DNA of 64,000 nucleotides from a virus: IMG/VR virus record IMGVR_UViG_3300020204_000007, positions 105,060 to 169,059 of that record; one strand, 5' to 3'. Shown piece by piece: positions 1 to 6,278 of this stretch (position 1 is its first letter; each line of letters starts with the position of its first letter). The notes under the pieces were generated by a model. It saw only the letters and a program-made list of their open reading frames with translations, ran no database searches and was not told where the DNA came from. The position numbers and the translations under genes were made by a program.

Positions 1-191
1 TCGATTAGCTCCAGCGTTCCATGCATGCTACCATCCTTCGGGATGTTAATTTGGACAAGCTTTTGTCCAAAATTAAATCGAACACTAACATGGTCGTCGG
101 ACTGTATGTTTTCCACATACAAACCGGATATTAAAATGTCGTTGTTTGCTGCAAGGTTTGTTAGCAGCGCGTAAAATTCGTTTCCATCCAT
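1..191 (-). CDS. Hypothetical protein, C-terminus beyond window
   Basis: The N-terminal 63 residues are visible and the gene runs off the left edge. It starts at ATG 191-189, preceded by AAAGGG. The visible part (MDGNEFYALLTNLAANNDIL...) is mixed helix and strand with no motif I recognise. It is transcribed from the control region at 211-262, which is a near copy of the one in front of the gene at 435-824, so the two genes are probably co-regulated. Function unknown. Confidence 0.6.
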   Translation of the reverse strand, partial: MDGNEFYALLTNLAANNDILISGLYVENIQSDDHVSVRFNFGQKLVQINIPKDGSMHGTLELI

Positions 192-210
192 GTTCGACCC
201 TTTCGATGTT

Positions 211-262
211 TGCAGGATAATCCCTGCAATATATTTATCGGTACCCAACAAAGGTAAACTTA
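211..262 (-). promoter_or_regulatory. Variant sigma-28-like promoter with 5' leader hairpin
   Basis: On the minus strand a TAAG element (259-262) lies 17 nt before CCGATAA (235-241). This is the genome-wide promoter pattern with a spacer one base longer. The transcript would begin near an inverted repeat, TGCAGG/CCTGCA with a 6-nt loop (211-228), then AAAGGG and the ATG at 191. The block from about 211 to 306 is duplicated at 849-944. Confidence 0.6.
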
Positions 263-272
263 AATTTTAATA

Positions 273-386
273 ACAGAGCATCTAAAGCTTCTTTACAGAG
301 TTCTGTTACTTGTAAATCTTTACAGAACTCTGTTGCATCTAGTCTTGTCTGCTCTGTTCTATTACAATCTAATTACAGAGCTCTGT
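273..386. repeat. Cluster of 12-bp palindromes (ACAGAGYTCTGT)
   Basis: Three full palindromes lie at 295-306, 322-333 and 375-386. They match ACAGAGTTCTGT, ACAGAACTCTGT and ACAGAGCTCTGT. Half sites ACAGAGC (273-279) and GCTCTGT (351-357) flank them. They sit just upstream of the promoter at 235-262, where an operator array would be expected. Most likely binding sites for a dimeric phage regulator; replication-origin iterons are an alternative. Confidence 0.6.
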
Positions 387-395
387 TGTAGATGC

Positions 396-440
396 CAAAA
401 AGAGAAAGGGGTGGCTAGCCCCCTGAGGGGGGTGTTAGCC
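396..440 (-). terminator. Rho-independent terminator after the 435-824 gene
   Basis: Read on the minus strand, a GC-rich stem built from CCCCC/GGGGG with outer GCTA/TAGC pairing (413-440) overlaps the stop codon of the gene ending at 435. It is followed by a T-rich run (TTTCTCTTTTT). It separates this gene from the downstream minus-strand gene at 1-191. Confidence 0.65.
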
Positions 441-824
441 CTCCTCCTTCTGGGATGCAACCAAGCCAAACACGAGCTTGGGTTTCTTGGTCGGGAGCGG
501 AGTGGACAGCTTGTCAAGGCAATCCGCTTTGGCTACAGTAGTATCGGTGTTTTCTGGTACTTTCCAGTAGCGTTTCTTGCCATCCTTAATCCCTTCAAGG
601 AAAGCAATACCAACGACACCCTTTTTAGTTCTGGAGGATGCAAAGTCAACGCTTGCAAGGTGTTCGACAGCACCGTCAGCACGACCGCTTGGAAACATTT
701 CTGGCAAGGTAGCAACCAAGTAATCCTTCAGGGTTTGGTTGTGGACGATTTGTCCTGCAAACTTGTCAAGGATGGCTGCGATAACAAGGTCAAGGTGCTC
801 GGAATTCTTCTTGGAAAAGCTCAT
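435..824 (-). CDS. Hypothetical protein, 129 aa
   Basis: The start is ATG 824-822 because AAGGAG lies 8 nt before it. A longer in-frame reading would run through the promoter and leader hairpin. The protein (MSFSKKNSEHLDLVIAAILD...) has a helical N-terminal half and a basic, lysine-rich C-terminal half. No family recognised. It is the first and only gene of its transcript, between the promoter at 873-900 and the terminator at 396-440. Confidence 0.65.
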   Translation of the reverse strand: MSFSKKNSEHLDLVIAAILDKFAGQIVHNQTLKDYLVATLPEMFPSGRADGAVEHLASVDFASSRTKKGVVGIAFLEGIKDGKKRYWKVPENTDTTVAKADCLDKLSTPLPTKKPKLVFGLVASQKEEG

Positions 825-848
825 AGCGATACTCCTTACAGTGTGTGT

Positions 849-900
849 TGCAGGATAATCCCTGCATTTACTGTATCGGTACCCAACAAAGGTAAACTTA
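849..900 (-). promoter_or_regulatory. Second copy of variant sigma-28-like promoter and leader hairpin
   Basis: TAAG (897-900), 17 nt, then CCGATAC (873-879) on the minus strand, followed by the inverted repeat TGCAGG/CCTGCA (849-866). It matches the copy at 211-262 almost base for base, including the stretch up to the first palindrome, so one control region was duplicated. Confidence 0.6.
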
Positions 901-910
901 AATTTTAATA

Positions 911-1050
911 ACAGAGCATCTAAAGCTTCTTTACAGAGTTCTGTTACCTCTAGCACCAATACAGAGCTCTGTTATTTGTAGATTAATCTGTTAACTCTGA
1001 ATCTAGTCTACTCATGAAAACTAGTTCTACGTCTAATAACAGAGTTCTAT
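911..1050. repeat. Second cluster of ACAGAGYTCTGT palindromes
   Basis: A half site lies at 911-917, full sites at 933-944 and 961-972, and a one-mismatch site (ACAGAGTTCTAT) at 1039-1050. Position relative to the promoter at 873-900 mirrors the first cluster, which supports an operator role for both. Confidence 0.6.
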
Positions 1051-1073
1051 TACTACAACCAACAAGAAATGAC

Positions 1074-1152
1074 ACCCCCCTGTCACTGGGGGATGCCAAA
1101 CACATCAGGGGGGTACCAAGAGTTTATTTCCATACCCCCAACTCTAAGGGGT
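1074..1152 (-). terminator. Overlapping G/C-tract hairpins, possible terminator
   Basis: Several alternative hairpins form from runs of five to six C or G: 1074-1093, GGGGGTA/TACCCCC (1109-1139) and CCCC/GGGG around 1136-1151. They lie directly downstream of the minus-strand gene ending at 1160. No clean T-tract follows, so termination is plausible but weak. With the palindromes this accounts for the gene-free stretch 825-1159. Confidence 0.35.
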
Positions 1153-1159
1153 TGACTAC

Positions 1160-1399
1160 CTATTCGGCAGTCTCCAAGTCTCGTAGTTCGCCAAAACACA
1201 GATGAGGCTGGCTATTGGCGATTCTTTTGGTTTCTTCCTTGCCATATTGCTCTACCATTTCTGCCTTTAGTTGTTTAAGATTAACCAACGCCTTTTCTCG
1301 GGCGCGTTCTTCTTTCCAATACGCATTACCTTCTGCGGCATTATGATAACTAACTTGGTTGATTGCTGCTAGAAATTGATCAATAAGTTGTTGGCTCAT
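1160..1399 (-). CDS. Hypothetical helical protein, 79 aa
   Basis: Starts at ATG 1399 with AGGAGAATATT before it. The protein is mostly charged helix (EERAREKALVNLKQLKAEM) and probably forms a coiled coil. It lies 15 nt downstream of the gene at 1415-1597 and shares its promoter (1619-1645). Function unknown. Confidence 0.65.
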   Translation of the reverse strand: MSQQLIDQFLAAINQVSYHNAAEGNAYWKEERAREKALVNLKQLKAEMVEQYGKEETKRIANSQPHLCFGELRDLETAE

Positions 1400-1414
1400 A
1401 ATATTCTCCTATGG

Positions 1415-1597
1415 TTATTCATCAAAGTTAATATCGTCGGCATCAATATAGCCACTACTGATCACGCTGTCAATAGCTTCTTCAATATCCTGCTCTTCCA
1501 CATCAACCAACTCGACAATATAGTCTATTTGTTTGTCGGTCAATTTAACTGTGTATCTTCTTTTAAGGGTGCTAATAACTTCTTGCTTGGTGTTCAT
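1415..1597 (-). CDS. Hypothetical acidic protein, 60 aa
   Basis: Starts at ATG 1597 behind TAGGAGGAACAG. The N-terminus is basic (MNTKQEVISTLKRRYTVKL) and the rest strongly acidic (VDVEEQDIEEAIDS). First gene of a two-gene minus-strand operon whose promoter and leader are an inverted near copy of those at 3248-3296. No family recognised. Confidence 0.65.
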   Translation of the reverse strand: MNTKQEVISTLKRRYTVKLTDKQIDYIVELVDVEEQDIEEAIDSVISSGYIDADDINFDE

Positions 1598-1618
1598 ATG
1601 CTGTTCCTCCTACATAAC

Positions 1619-1645
1619 ATATCGGAACAACCAAATCTAACTTTA
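1619..1645 (-). promoter_or_regulatory. Sigma-28-type promoter
   Basis: TAAA (1645-1642 on the minus strand), 16 nt, then CCGATAT (1625-1619). It drives the genes at 1415-1597 and 1160-1399. Promoter plus leader through the ATG is nearly identical to the plus-strand copy at 3248-3298. Confidence 0.75.
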
Positions 1646-1700
1646 GGGGTTTTTTATTTGTCGAATATCATTTTTTATATGGCAAATTAGTCTATTAAGA

Positions 1701-1709
1701 TGCTATAAT
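1701..1709 (+). promoter_or_regulatory. Extended -10 promoter (TGC TATAAT)
   Basis: A perfect TATAAT (1704-1709) is preceded by TGC, the extended -10 form, with no convincing -35. No coding gene lies downstream before 2189, so it may produce the RNA suggested at 1716-2095. Confidence 0.45.
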
Positions 1710-1715
1710 AGAAGT

Positions 1716-2095
1716 AACATCTACTCATTTCGCCCTCATAAATTGGGGGTTTTTCTGTTTACGGCATAAAAAAAAGAAGACTTTTAAGATGTAGCGTCTT
1801 GGGAGTAGTCAAGATGCACCTAGGTTGAAGTCACTTCCAGACGTTATTCCTAAGACGTTACGCCCAGAATAATAACGCTTCAAAGCGCTTAAATGAATCG
1901 ATTAGATTGTTTGCCTCGATGTTAGGTGCATTACCACCTAATGGAATCTGCTGTTGGGTTAGAACTCCTAAAAGAATAAAGGCCGTTCCGCTATGACCCA
2001 ATGTGTACACTAATAATGTGTTGCAGTATTCTCGAACATATCCCTTAGCCCCTCTGTATTTATATTACTAGACGCCATAATTATGATTCGCAATT
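1716..2095 (+). ncRNA. Candidate structured non-coding RNA (gene-free region)
   Basis: About 380 bases without a credible gene, starting just after an extended -10 promoter. The following helices can be drawn: a short CCC/GGG hairpin followed by TTTTT (1732-1754), which could stop transcription early; AAGAC/GTCTT (1777-1781 with 1796-1800); CGTTATTC with GAATAATAACG (1842-1849 with 1867-1877); CGCT/AGCG with a TCAA loop (1876-1887); TTAGGTG/CACCTAA (1922-1941); and TTGGGT/ACCCAA enclosing 1960-1995. It does not fold as a tRNA and I do not recognise an RNA family. The density of perfect short helices is what argues for structure; function unknown. Confidence 0.35.
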
Positions 2096-2108
2096 TATTA
2101 TTTTCCAC

Positions 2109-2135
2109 TAAAGTTTGATTTGGTTGTTCCGATAT
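2109..2135 (+). promoter_or_regulatory. Sigma-28-type promoter
   Basis: TAAAGTTT (2109-2116), then CCGATAT (2129-2135), 16 nt between TAAA and CCGATAT. The -35 is the exact E. coli FliA consensus. Its position rules out translation starts upstream of about 2140 for the next gene. Confidence 0.75.
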
Positions 2136-2188
2136 GGAAATGTAGGGCAGCAATGGTAACGAGTCCTATAAATGAGGGGGGAAATATT

Positions 2189-2482
2189 ATGATGCACAGA
2201 GGGATTACAATTCTTAGTTTGACCAACGGTAATAAGCTCTTGTTGGTTGGTCGTCCAGATATTTGTTGGCTAGTTCTTGATAAGAACGGTGACCTGCTTG
2301 GAGATTTTGATCCCAAGGTTCACGGCAGTGCTACGCAGTATCTTGGACATACTTCACTAGCTAAATTGAGCAGTGAGGGGGTGGCGGTATCAGGGTCATT
2401 GGGAATGGCTGTGATGGAGAAAATGGCTTTAGCTGATGTGACCCCGTATTTGGAGAGCAGGGCAGGTAAGAAGGTTCCTTGA
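2189..2482 (+). CDS. Hypothetical protein, 97 aa
   Basis: An in-frame reading opens earlier, at 2120, but that overlaps the promoter. ATG 2189 follows GAGGGGGG at good distance and is preferred. The N-terminal half reads as beta strands (ITILSLTNGNKLLLVG, ICWLVLDKNGDLLGDF) and the C-terminal half as helix. First gene of the transcript from 2109-2135. No known family. Confidence 0.6.
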   Translation: MMHRGITILSLTNGNKLLLVGRPDICWLVLDKNGDLLGDFDPKVHGSATQYLGHTSLAKLSSEGVAVSGSLGMAVMEKMALADVTPYLESRAGKKVP

Positions 2483-2504
2483 CTATTTTAAGAGGAGATG
2501 TGTT

Positions 2505-2558
2505 ATGACAACAACAGCTAAGAAATTTTTTGAACGTTCGGCTGATCAACAACGGTAG
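2505..2558 (+). CDS. Possible 17-aa peptide
   Basis: ATG 2505 follows AGAGGAG at ideal spacing and encodes MTTTAKKFFERSADQQR. Either a genuine micro-peptide or the remnant of a truncated gene. The ribosome site is strong but the length makes it uncertain. Confidence 0.35.
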   Translation: MTTTAKKFFERSADQQR

Positions 2559-2606
2559 TCAATTAAACCTGATTGAGACTTATGAAGAACTAAGAGGGAG
2601 TTTGTA

Positions 2607-2774
2607 ATGAATAATGTTGAATTGACCGAAGAAGAAAAAGCTGCCGCAGAGTTAGCTAAAAAAGAACGATTGGCGCGTGAGCGTCGTGCCAGAGAATTGC
2701 GGAATATCAAGGAGGCCGAGGAGACGGAGCGGGCTATTGAAGAGTGGCGATTTAGTAAATATGAGGACTATTGA
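2607..2774 (+). CDS. Small charged coiled-coil protein, 55 aa
   Basis: ATG 2607 is preceded by AGAGGGAG. After MNNVELTEEEKAA the protein is an uninterrupted Arg/Glu/Lys-rich helix ending in WRFSKYEDY. Codon use (GCC, GCG, GAG, CGG) is noticeably richer in G+C than the AT-rich genes nearby. Function unknown. Confidence 0.6.
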   Translation: MNNVELTEEEKAAAELAKKERLARERRARELRNIKEAEETERAIEEWRFSKYEDY

Positions 2775-2775
2775 A

Positions 2776-2838
2776 ATGAATAATATAACGCACGAACAAA
2801 TCATTGCCTTTATAAAAGAAATATCTCAGTATGAATGA
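2776..2838 (+). CDS. Possible 20-aa coupling peptide
   Basis: ATG 2776 starts 2 nt after the previous stop and the frame ends at 2838, overlapping the ATG of the next gene at 2831. It encodes MNNITHEQIIAFIKEISQYE. It may serve only to deliver ribosomes to the 2831 start, which has no clear Shine-Dalgarno of its own. Confidence 0.3.
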   Translation: MNNITHEQIIAFIKEISQYE

Positions 2839-3208
2839 ATTTACTCGTGGTGATTACCACTTTAATCGGTGGACACAGATTGTCGATGGATTTTTCGGTG
2901 ATACCATAAATATGTTTTGTGTTCAAGCACCAACAGCAGGTGCATTTCTTCGAGGACATGAATATTTAGATCCGGAGACTCGGAAACCACTTTCTGGGTC
3001 GTTCAAAACTATCTTGAGTTTTAAGTTTTCGAGTACGGCAGAACTTAATTTGTTTTGGAATCAATTTAATGATGCGGTGCATCAATGTGACCAAGTTACT
3101 GATCGTATGAATATGCGTGACATTTACGATTGCATCTTAAAAGCTTCTATCGGAATAAGCCAAAAATCCCGTGAACAAATCATTGACAAGCTAGAATACT
3201 TGGTGTAA
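2831..3208 (+). CDS. Hypothetical protein, member of a phage paralogue family, 125 aa
   Basis: The C-terminal third has the layout seen in genes at 9826, 12787, 13127, 13624 and 14059: a strand ending in an aromatic/hydrophobic block (LSFKFSSTAELNLFWNQF), then an amphipathic helix and a basic tail (ASIGISQKSREQIIDKLEYL). Relationship is by eye and weaker here than among the later copies. Translation is probably coupled to the overlapping short frame upstream. Function unknown. Confidence 0.55.
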   Translation: MNEFTRGDYHFNRWTQIVDGFFGDTINMFCVQAPTAGAFLRGHEYLDPETRKPLSGSFKTILSFKFSSTAELNLFWNQFNDAVHQCDQVTDRMNMRDIYDCILKASIGISQKSREQIIDKLEYLV

Positions 3209-3247
3209 AGATGATTATGTTTTGAATCCACGCTTTTAATTTTCCAC

Positions 3248-3274
3248 TAAAGTTAGATTTGGTTGTTCCGATAT
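3248..3274 (+). promoter_or_regulatory. Sigma-28-type promoter
   Basis: TAAA (3248-3251), 16 nt, CCGATAT (3268-3274). The leader TTATGTAGGAGGAACAG leads directly into ATG 3296. Inverted near copy of 1597-1645. Confidence 0.75.
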
Positions 3275-3295
3275 GTTATGTAGGAGGAACAGTAT

Positions 3296-3535
3296 ATGAA
3301 AACTCGTAACCATTCTGATACTGGTAGCCACGCAGAATATTTCTTGACCCTTGTCGAACAAGTTTATGAACATGAACTCGGCACTTCTTTGCTGTATCTT
3401 GCCGAAGAAGCTGAAAAGTACACGGTTGACAAATCCGGTGACGGTGTTCATATCACTGCATTATTTCCTGATGCCAGCTTTATCAGCGTTGTATTGGATG
3501 ACGCTGGTTATGTAGAAAAAGTCGTGAGCCACTAA
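3296..3535 (+). CDS. Hypothetical acidic protein, 79 aa
   Basis: ATG 3296 behind TAGGAGGA. A helical, acidic N-terminal part (FLTLVEQVYEHELGTSLLYL) is followed by a likely beta hairpin (HITALFPDASFISVVLDD). First gene of a short operon with those at 3548 and 3806. No family recognised. Confidence 0.65.
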   Translation: MKTRNHSDTGSHAEYFLTLVEQVYEHELGTSLLYLAEEAEKYTVDKSGDGVHITALFPDASFISVVLDDAGYVEKVVSH

Positions 3536-3547
3536 AAGGAGAATAGT

Positions 3548-3784
3548 ATGCAAAAGATTTATGTTTGTTTTGTAAATACTAAAAGAGTTGACGCGCCCCA
3601 TGAATTTGGTATTTCTGATATTGGCCATGTATATGACAATAAAGAAAACGCAGTCAAACAAATCCTTGAATATGGCTATAAGGCTATAGAGGGGGAGGCT
3701 GAAATTTTTGAAAAAATTTCTAAAGACGGTACATATCGTCACACATACAAAATTGTTGAAAAGTATGTGTGGGATAGATCATGA
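3548..3784 (+). CDS. Hypothetical protein, 78 aa
   Basis: ATG 3548 follows AAAGGAGAATAGT. Begins with a beta strand (MQKIYVCFVNTKRV), then an acidic middle and a final strand-like segment (TYRHTYKIVEKYVW). Second gene of the operon from 3248. Function unknown. Confidence 0.6.
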   Translation: MQKIYVCFVNTKRVDAPHEFGISDIGHVYDNKENAVKQILEYGYKAIEGEAEIFEKISKDGTYRHTYKIVEKYVWDRS

Positions 3785-3805
3785 TTATAAATAGAGAGTA
3801 AGACA

Positions 3806-4162
3806 ATGGGTGCTGATGGCCATATTGTATTGATGGATGCAGAAAAATTTATTCAAGATAAAGGTCTTTCGGAAGGCCGTTTTGAATCTTTCTTTCAATT
3901 GATTCATTGCGACACAGTTTATCTGCAAAAATTTAAGGGACAAAGAGTTATTACTGATTATATTGGCGATAACCTCTATTCCGCGTCTGCATTAAGAGAA
4001 TTAACTTGGCATGGATTTGATAAAGAAGAATGGGATTCATCCACATATGAAATTTTGATTGAGAATATGGCTAAATATGAATTTACCTCAGACGAATTTG
4101 TAGACTTAAGTCTGTATTTATGGGAAAACTGTAGAATTGATGCTTGGGAGGTCTGGGCTTGA
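3806..4162 (+). CDS. MGADGHI-type conserved phage protein, 118 aa
   Basis: The opening MGADGHIVLMDAEKF resembles small phage proteins of unknown function that I have seen in other phages. ATG 3806 is preceded by AGAGAGTAAGACA. The remainder is acidic and rich in tryptophan and tyrosine (LSLYLWENCRIDAWEVW). Its stop overlaps a TTG start of a possible small membrane protein. Confidence 0.6.
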   Translation: MGADGHIVLMDAEKFIQDKGLSEGRFESFFQLIHCDTVYLQKFKGQRVITDYIGDNLYSASALRELTWHGFDKEEWDSSTYEILIENMAKYEFTSDEFVDLSLYLWENCRIDAWEVWA

Positions 4163-4257
4163 ATCTATTTTTATCAATCTGGTATTATTCAGTAATGACA
4201 GTTATGGGTTTGATTATTGCATTTATGTCTTTTATATTGATGAAAAACAATTTATGA
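4159..4257 (+). CDS. Possible small membrane protein, 32 aa
   Basis: TTG 4159 overlaps the upstream stop as TTGA, and GGGAGG lies about 10 nt before it. The product is almost wholly hydrophobic (LFLSIWYYSVMTVMGLII), one transmembrane helix. An alternative start is ATG 4195, giving 20 aa. Confidence 0.4.
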   Translation: MNLFLSIWYYSVMTVMGLIIAFMSFILMKNNL

Positions 4258-4421
4258 TCTGGTGGGTGTATGGGGGGCTCTATTTTTAATTTATTTTTTG
4301 AGTGGAGTTATATTCTTCTCATATAAATCAAATTTAATTCCAAAATGATAACAGAAAATATAGTTTTAGTTAGAGACTATAAATGAAAATATAATAACTT
4401 CTTACTAAAAGGAGGCACCAG
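4258..4421 (+). other. Short AT-rich gap without a firm gene
   Basis: Contains a possible 18-codon frame from ATG 4270 (GGTGGG upstream, hydrophobic product) and a TATAAT-like element near 4390 before the next ribosome site. Neither is strong enough to call. Confidence 0.3.
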
Positions 4422-4562
4422 ATGAACGCTTGGCTAGTTGTGCTGAACAAAAGAGTCATCAACACTGTCTATTATGATAAAGACTGCTCTGCTCAGTATG
4501 CCAAAGATTCTTTGTTCAACCACGATGGGTTTTCAACAAACATTAAAGTTTTTAAGAAATGA
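4422..4562 (+). CDS. Small protein, 46 aa
   Basis: ATG 4422 follows AAAGGAGGCACCAG, one of the best ribosome sites in the window. Product MNAWLVVLNKRVINTVYYDK continues with an acidic middle and a basic end. Its stop overlaps the next start as ATGA, so the two are translationally coupled. Codons (CTG, AAC, GTC, TGC) are richer in G+C than the very AT-rich gene that follows. Function unknown. Confidence 0.65.
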   Translation: MNAWLVVLNKRVINTVYYDKDCSAQYAKDSLFNHDGFSTNIKVFKK

Positions 4563-5152
4563 TTAAACAAATTTTTCCAGATTTTTATTTTTTGAAAAAA
4601 ATAAATAATCATGATTTATTAAAAAATCAATTTATGCAAATTGCAAAAAACGAATGTTTATACGAGCCTGATTGGAGGGGCAAGGTTTTAACGACCAAAA
4701 CACAAAATCATCAAATAAATTATGAACCATTTTTTATTGAATTAAATTGCATAATAAAATCTATGTGTGAAGAATTCAAACTAATAAAAAATGTTCACTA
4801 CAAAATTGAATCAATATGGATGAATCTTTATAATCAAGGATGCTGGCAAGAAATTCATCATCATAGCAATCCGGTTGTTAATTTTTCTTTTGTGTATTTT
4901 TTACAATTTGATGATAAAAAAGACGCAAAGTTTTATTTTTTTAATGAAAAAAGTAAAAATTATTCATCCAGCGGATTAAACAGAATATTTGAGCTTTATC
5001 AAAAAAATCACTGGCCAGATATTTTTATTCCAAAAATACAAGAGGGAGATGTTTTGTTATTTCCCGCTCATTTAACACACGGCGTTGAAATACAAAATTA
5101 CGAAACAGATAGATGTACAATTTCTGGAAACATTTATATTCATCCAGTTTGA
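4559..5152 (+). CDS. 2OG-Fe(II) oxygenase-like protein, 197 aa
   Basis: Resembles the phage family of putative 2-oxoglutarate/iron oxygenases (TIGR02466 / PF13759 type). Visible landmarks: IHHHSNP (iron-ligand region, H100-H102), a strand FSFVYFLQF, then GDVLLFPAHLTHGV with the distal histidine near 174, and R185 in the final strand where 2OG would bind. Length is normal for the family. The substrate is unknown; these enzymes hydroxylate proteins or small molecules. Start overlaps the upstream stop (ATGA). Extremely AT-rich compared with its upstream neighbour, which suggests separate origin. Confidence 0.7.
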   Translation: MIKQIFPDFYFLKKINNHDLLKNQFMQIAKNECLYEPDWRGKVLTTKTQNHQINYEPFFIELNCIIKSMCEEFKLIKNVHYKIESIWMNLYNQGCWQEIHHHSNPVVNFSFVYFLQFDDKKDAKFYFFNEKSKNYSSSGLNRIFELYQKNHWPDIFIPKIQEGDVLLFPAHLTHGVEIQNYETDRCTISGNIYIHPV

Positions 5153-5172
5153 AATTATTTACAAAAATAAAT

Positions 5173-5199
5173 TAAAGTTAGATTACAAAACTCCGATAA
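5173..5199 (+). promoter_or_regulatory. Sigma-28-type promoter
   Basis: TAAAGTTA (5173-5180) and CCGATAA (5193-5199), 16 nt between TAAA and CCGATAA. The -10 matches the E. coli FliA form exactly. Drives the genes from 5219. Confidence 0.75.
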
Positions 5200-5218
5200 A
5201 TAAACATAGGAGTGGTTT

Positions 5219-5530
5219 ATGAAAGTTAAAGAATTTGAAAAAAGTCAACATTCCCTACGTTCTAGGCGAAAAAAGTCAATCTTATATCTAGTTGTTTCAG
5301 GCGGGGTTTCTAACAAAAGAGTATTTAGTGAAGCCAGAAAAAATGTTATTCCAGCGCTCATAGCACAATACGATTTACCCAAAGACACTAAATTCAGATG
5401 GGAAAGCAGGGCTGGATGTTTCTGTGGATGTTCTCCCGGATACGTCTTCGATAGTAAATCAAGACCATATGAATATTGGTGTCAATTAGAGTTAGATGAA
5501 ACTGATCCAGAATACGTGGAGAAATTATGA
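5219..5530 (+). CDS. Hypothetical cysteine-containing protein, 103 aa
   Basis: Basic N-terminus (SLRSRRKKS), a strand (ILYLVVSGG), and a Cys cluster CFCGCSPGY at about residues 67-75 with another Cys near 87, which could bind metal. The start follows TAGGAGTGGTTT. Its stop overlaps the start of the next gene. Family not recognised. Confidence 0.6.
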   Translation: MKVKEFEKSQHSLRSRRKKSILYLVVSGGVSNKRVFSEARKNVIPALIAQYDLPKDTKFRWESRAGCFCGCSPGYVFDSKSRPYEYWCQLELDETDPEYVEKL

Positions 5531-5790
5531 AGTTAAATAAAAAACAACAAGAAGCGTTATGCAAAATAGTCCAAGACACATTGTGGATGGCGCGAAGATA
5601 TGCAGATGGACGCTCAACTTATGCACCAGATATGTTTAATAAATGCGTGCATCTATTAGAAGAAGTTGGACTTGGTGAATTATACGTTGCCGATAAAGAT
5701 AAGTGGGCAAATGATGGAATGTTTGGCAAGTATGATCCAGAAATTAGACGTTTTGTGAATGAAAAGGAGGAAGAAAATGGAACTCTCTAA
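5527..5790 (+). CDS. Conserved phage protein, paralogue of 58642-58902, 87 aa
   Basis: The core QDTLWMARRYADGRSTYAPD is almost repeated in the product of 58642-58902 (QDTMWMAFRYVDGRSTYAPS), and both end with a (D/E)GM(F/L)G motif and an acidic tail. The family occurs in other phages, but its function is not known to me. It overlaps both neighbours by a few bases, typical of a tight operon. Confidence 0.65.
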   Translation: MKLNKKQQEALCKIVQDTLWMARRYADGRSTYAPDMFNKCVHLLEEVGLGELYVADKDKWANDGMFGKYDPEIRRFVNEKEEENGTL

Positions 5791-6013
5791 CGAAACATTG
5801 AATTTCCAGCAGGATATTATTGCAACCCAATTACATGAAACAGCAGAGCTTTTAATGCAATTATTTGATAACGACACAGAAAGTGCTAATTTGTGGCTTT
5901 TGTCGCCCAATCATTTGTTTTTTGATAAAACTCCAGTAGAAGTAATTTTTGAAGGAAACGGCAATACTGTCATTGATGTATTAAAAGAATGGTCGGAAAC
6001 AAAAAACGCATAA
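5777..6013 (+). CDS. MbcA/ParS-type antitoxin-domain-like protein, 78 aa
   Basis: ATG 5777 follows AAGGAGGAAGAAA; an earlier in-frame ATG at 5759 includes that ribosome site and is rejected. Residues about 38-75 (SANLWLLSPNHLF, then KTPVEVIFEGNG and VIDVLKEW) match the pattern of the toxin-binding domain of MbcA/ParS/Xre antitoxins (DUF2384, PF09722). No RES-type toxin is adjacent and no helix-turn-helix is visible, so it may be a solo antitoxin against a host system. Its TAA is the -35 TAAA of the next promoter. Confidence 0.55.
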   Translation: MELSNETLNFQQDIIATQLHETAELLMQLFDNDTESANLWLLSPNHLFFDKTPVEVIFEGNGNTVIDVLKEWSETKNA

Positions 6014-6062
6014 AGTTAGATTCCAAAGTTCCGATATGTAAATGTAGGTAATACAGCCTACA
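6011..6062 (+). promoter_or_regulatory. Sigma-28-type promoter with 5' hairpin
   Basis: TAAA (6011-6014) doubles as the stop codon of the previous gene; CCGATAT lies at 6031-6037. The leader forms TGTAGG/CCTACA (6043-6062) near the expected transcript start, followed by AAGGGG before ATG 6084. Confidence 0.8.
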
Positions 6063-6083
6063 AGAAATTAAGGGGAATACATC

Positions 6084-6269
6084 ATGGATAACGTAATTGA
6101 TTTGGCTGAGCGCAGACTGGCAAAACAAGCAAAGACACAACTAGAAGAGTTAAGCTTCAATAACCAACAACCATCATCTGACAGCAATGTTCAAAAAACC
6201 AAAGAACAAATTGAACAAGAACGACGCGAGCATAATGAACGCGTTCTCAAAAACTACAGAATTAAATGA
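6084..6269 (+). CDS. Small charged protein, 61 aa
   Basis: MDNVIDLAERRLAKQAKTQL followed by a Ser/Gln linker and a charged helix (EQIEQERREHNERVLKNYR). The opening N-V-I-(D/S) pattern resembles the small gene at 21360 (MNNVISFEDYKNKK). Probably helical. Function unknown. Confidence 0.6.
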   Translation: MDNVIDLAERRLAKQAKTQLEELSFNNQQPSSDSNVQKTKEQIEQERREHNERVLKNYRIK

Positions 6270-6278
6270 GGTACAACC

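Noticed and set aside
333-908. Long plus-strand reading frame across 333-908
   Set aside because: It runs through the terminator, promoter and palindromes of minus-strand genes and lacks a ribosome site. The minus-strand gene at 435-824 has a clear one.
1716-2095. Group I intron or tRNA cluster in the gene-free stretch
   Set aside because: I cannot place the conserved P/Q/R/S-type core of a group I intron nor any tRNA arm, and no split gene flanks it.
2120-2188. Upstream start (2120) for the 97-aa protein
   Set aside because: It lies within the promoter -10 region, so the transcript cannot contain it.
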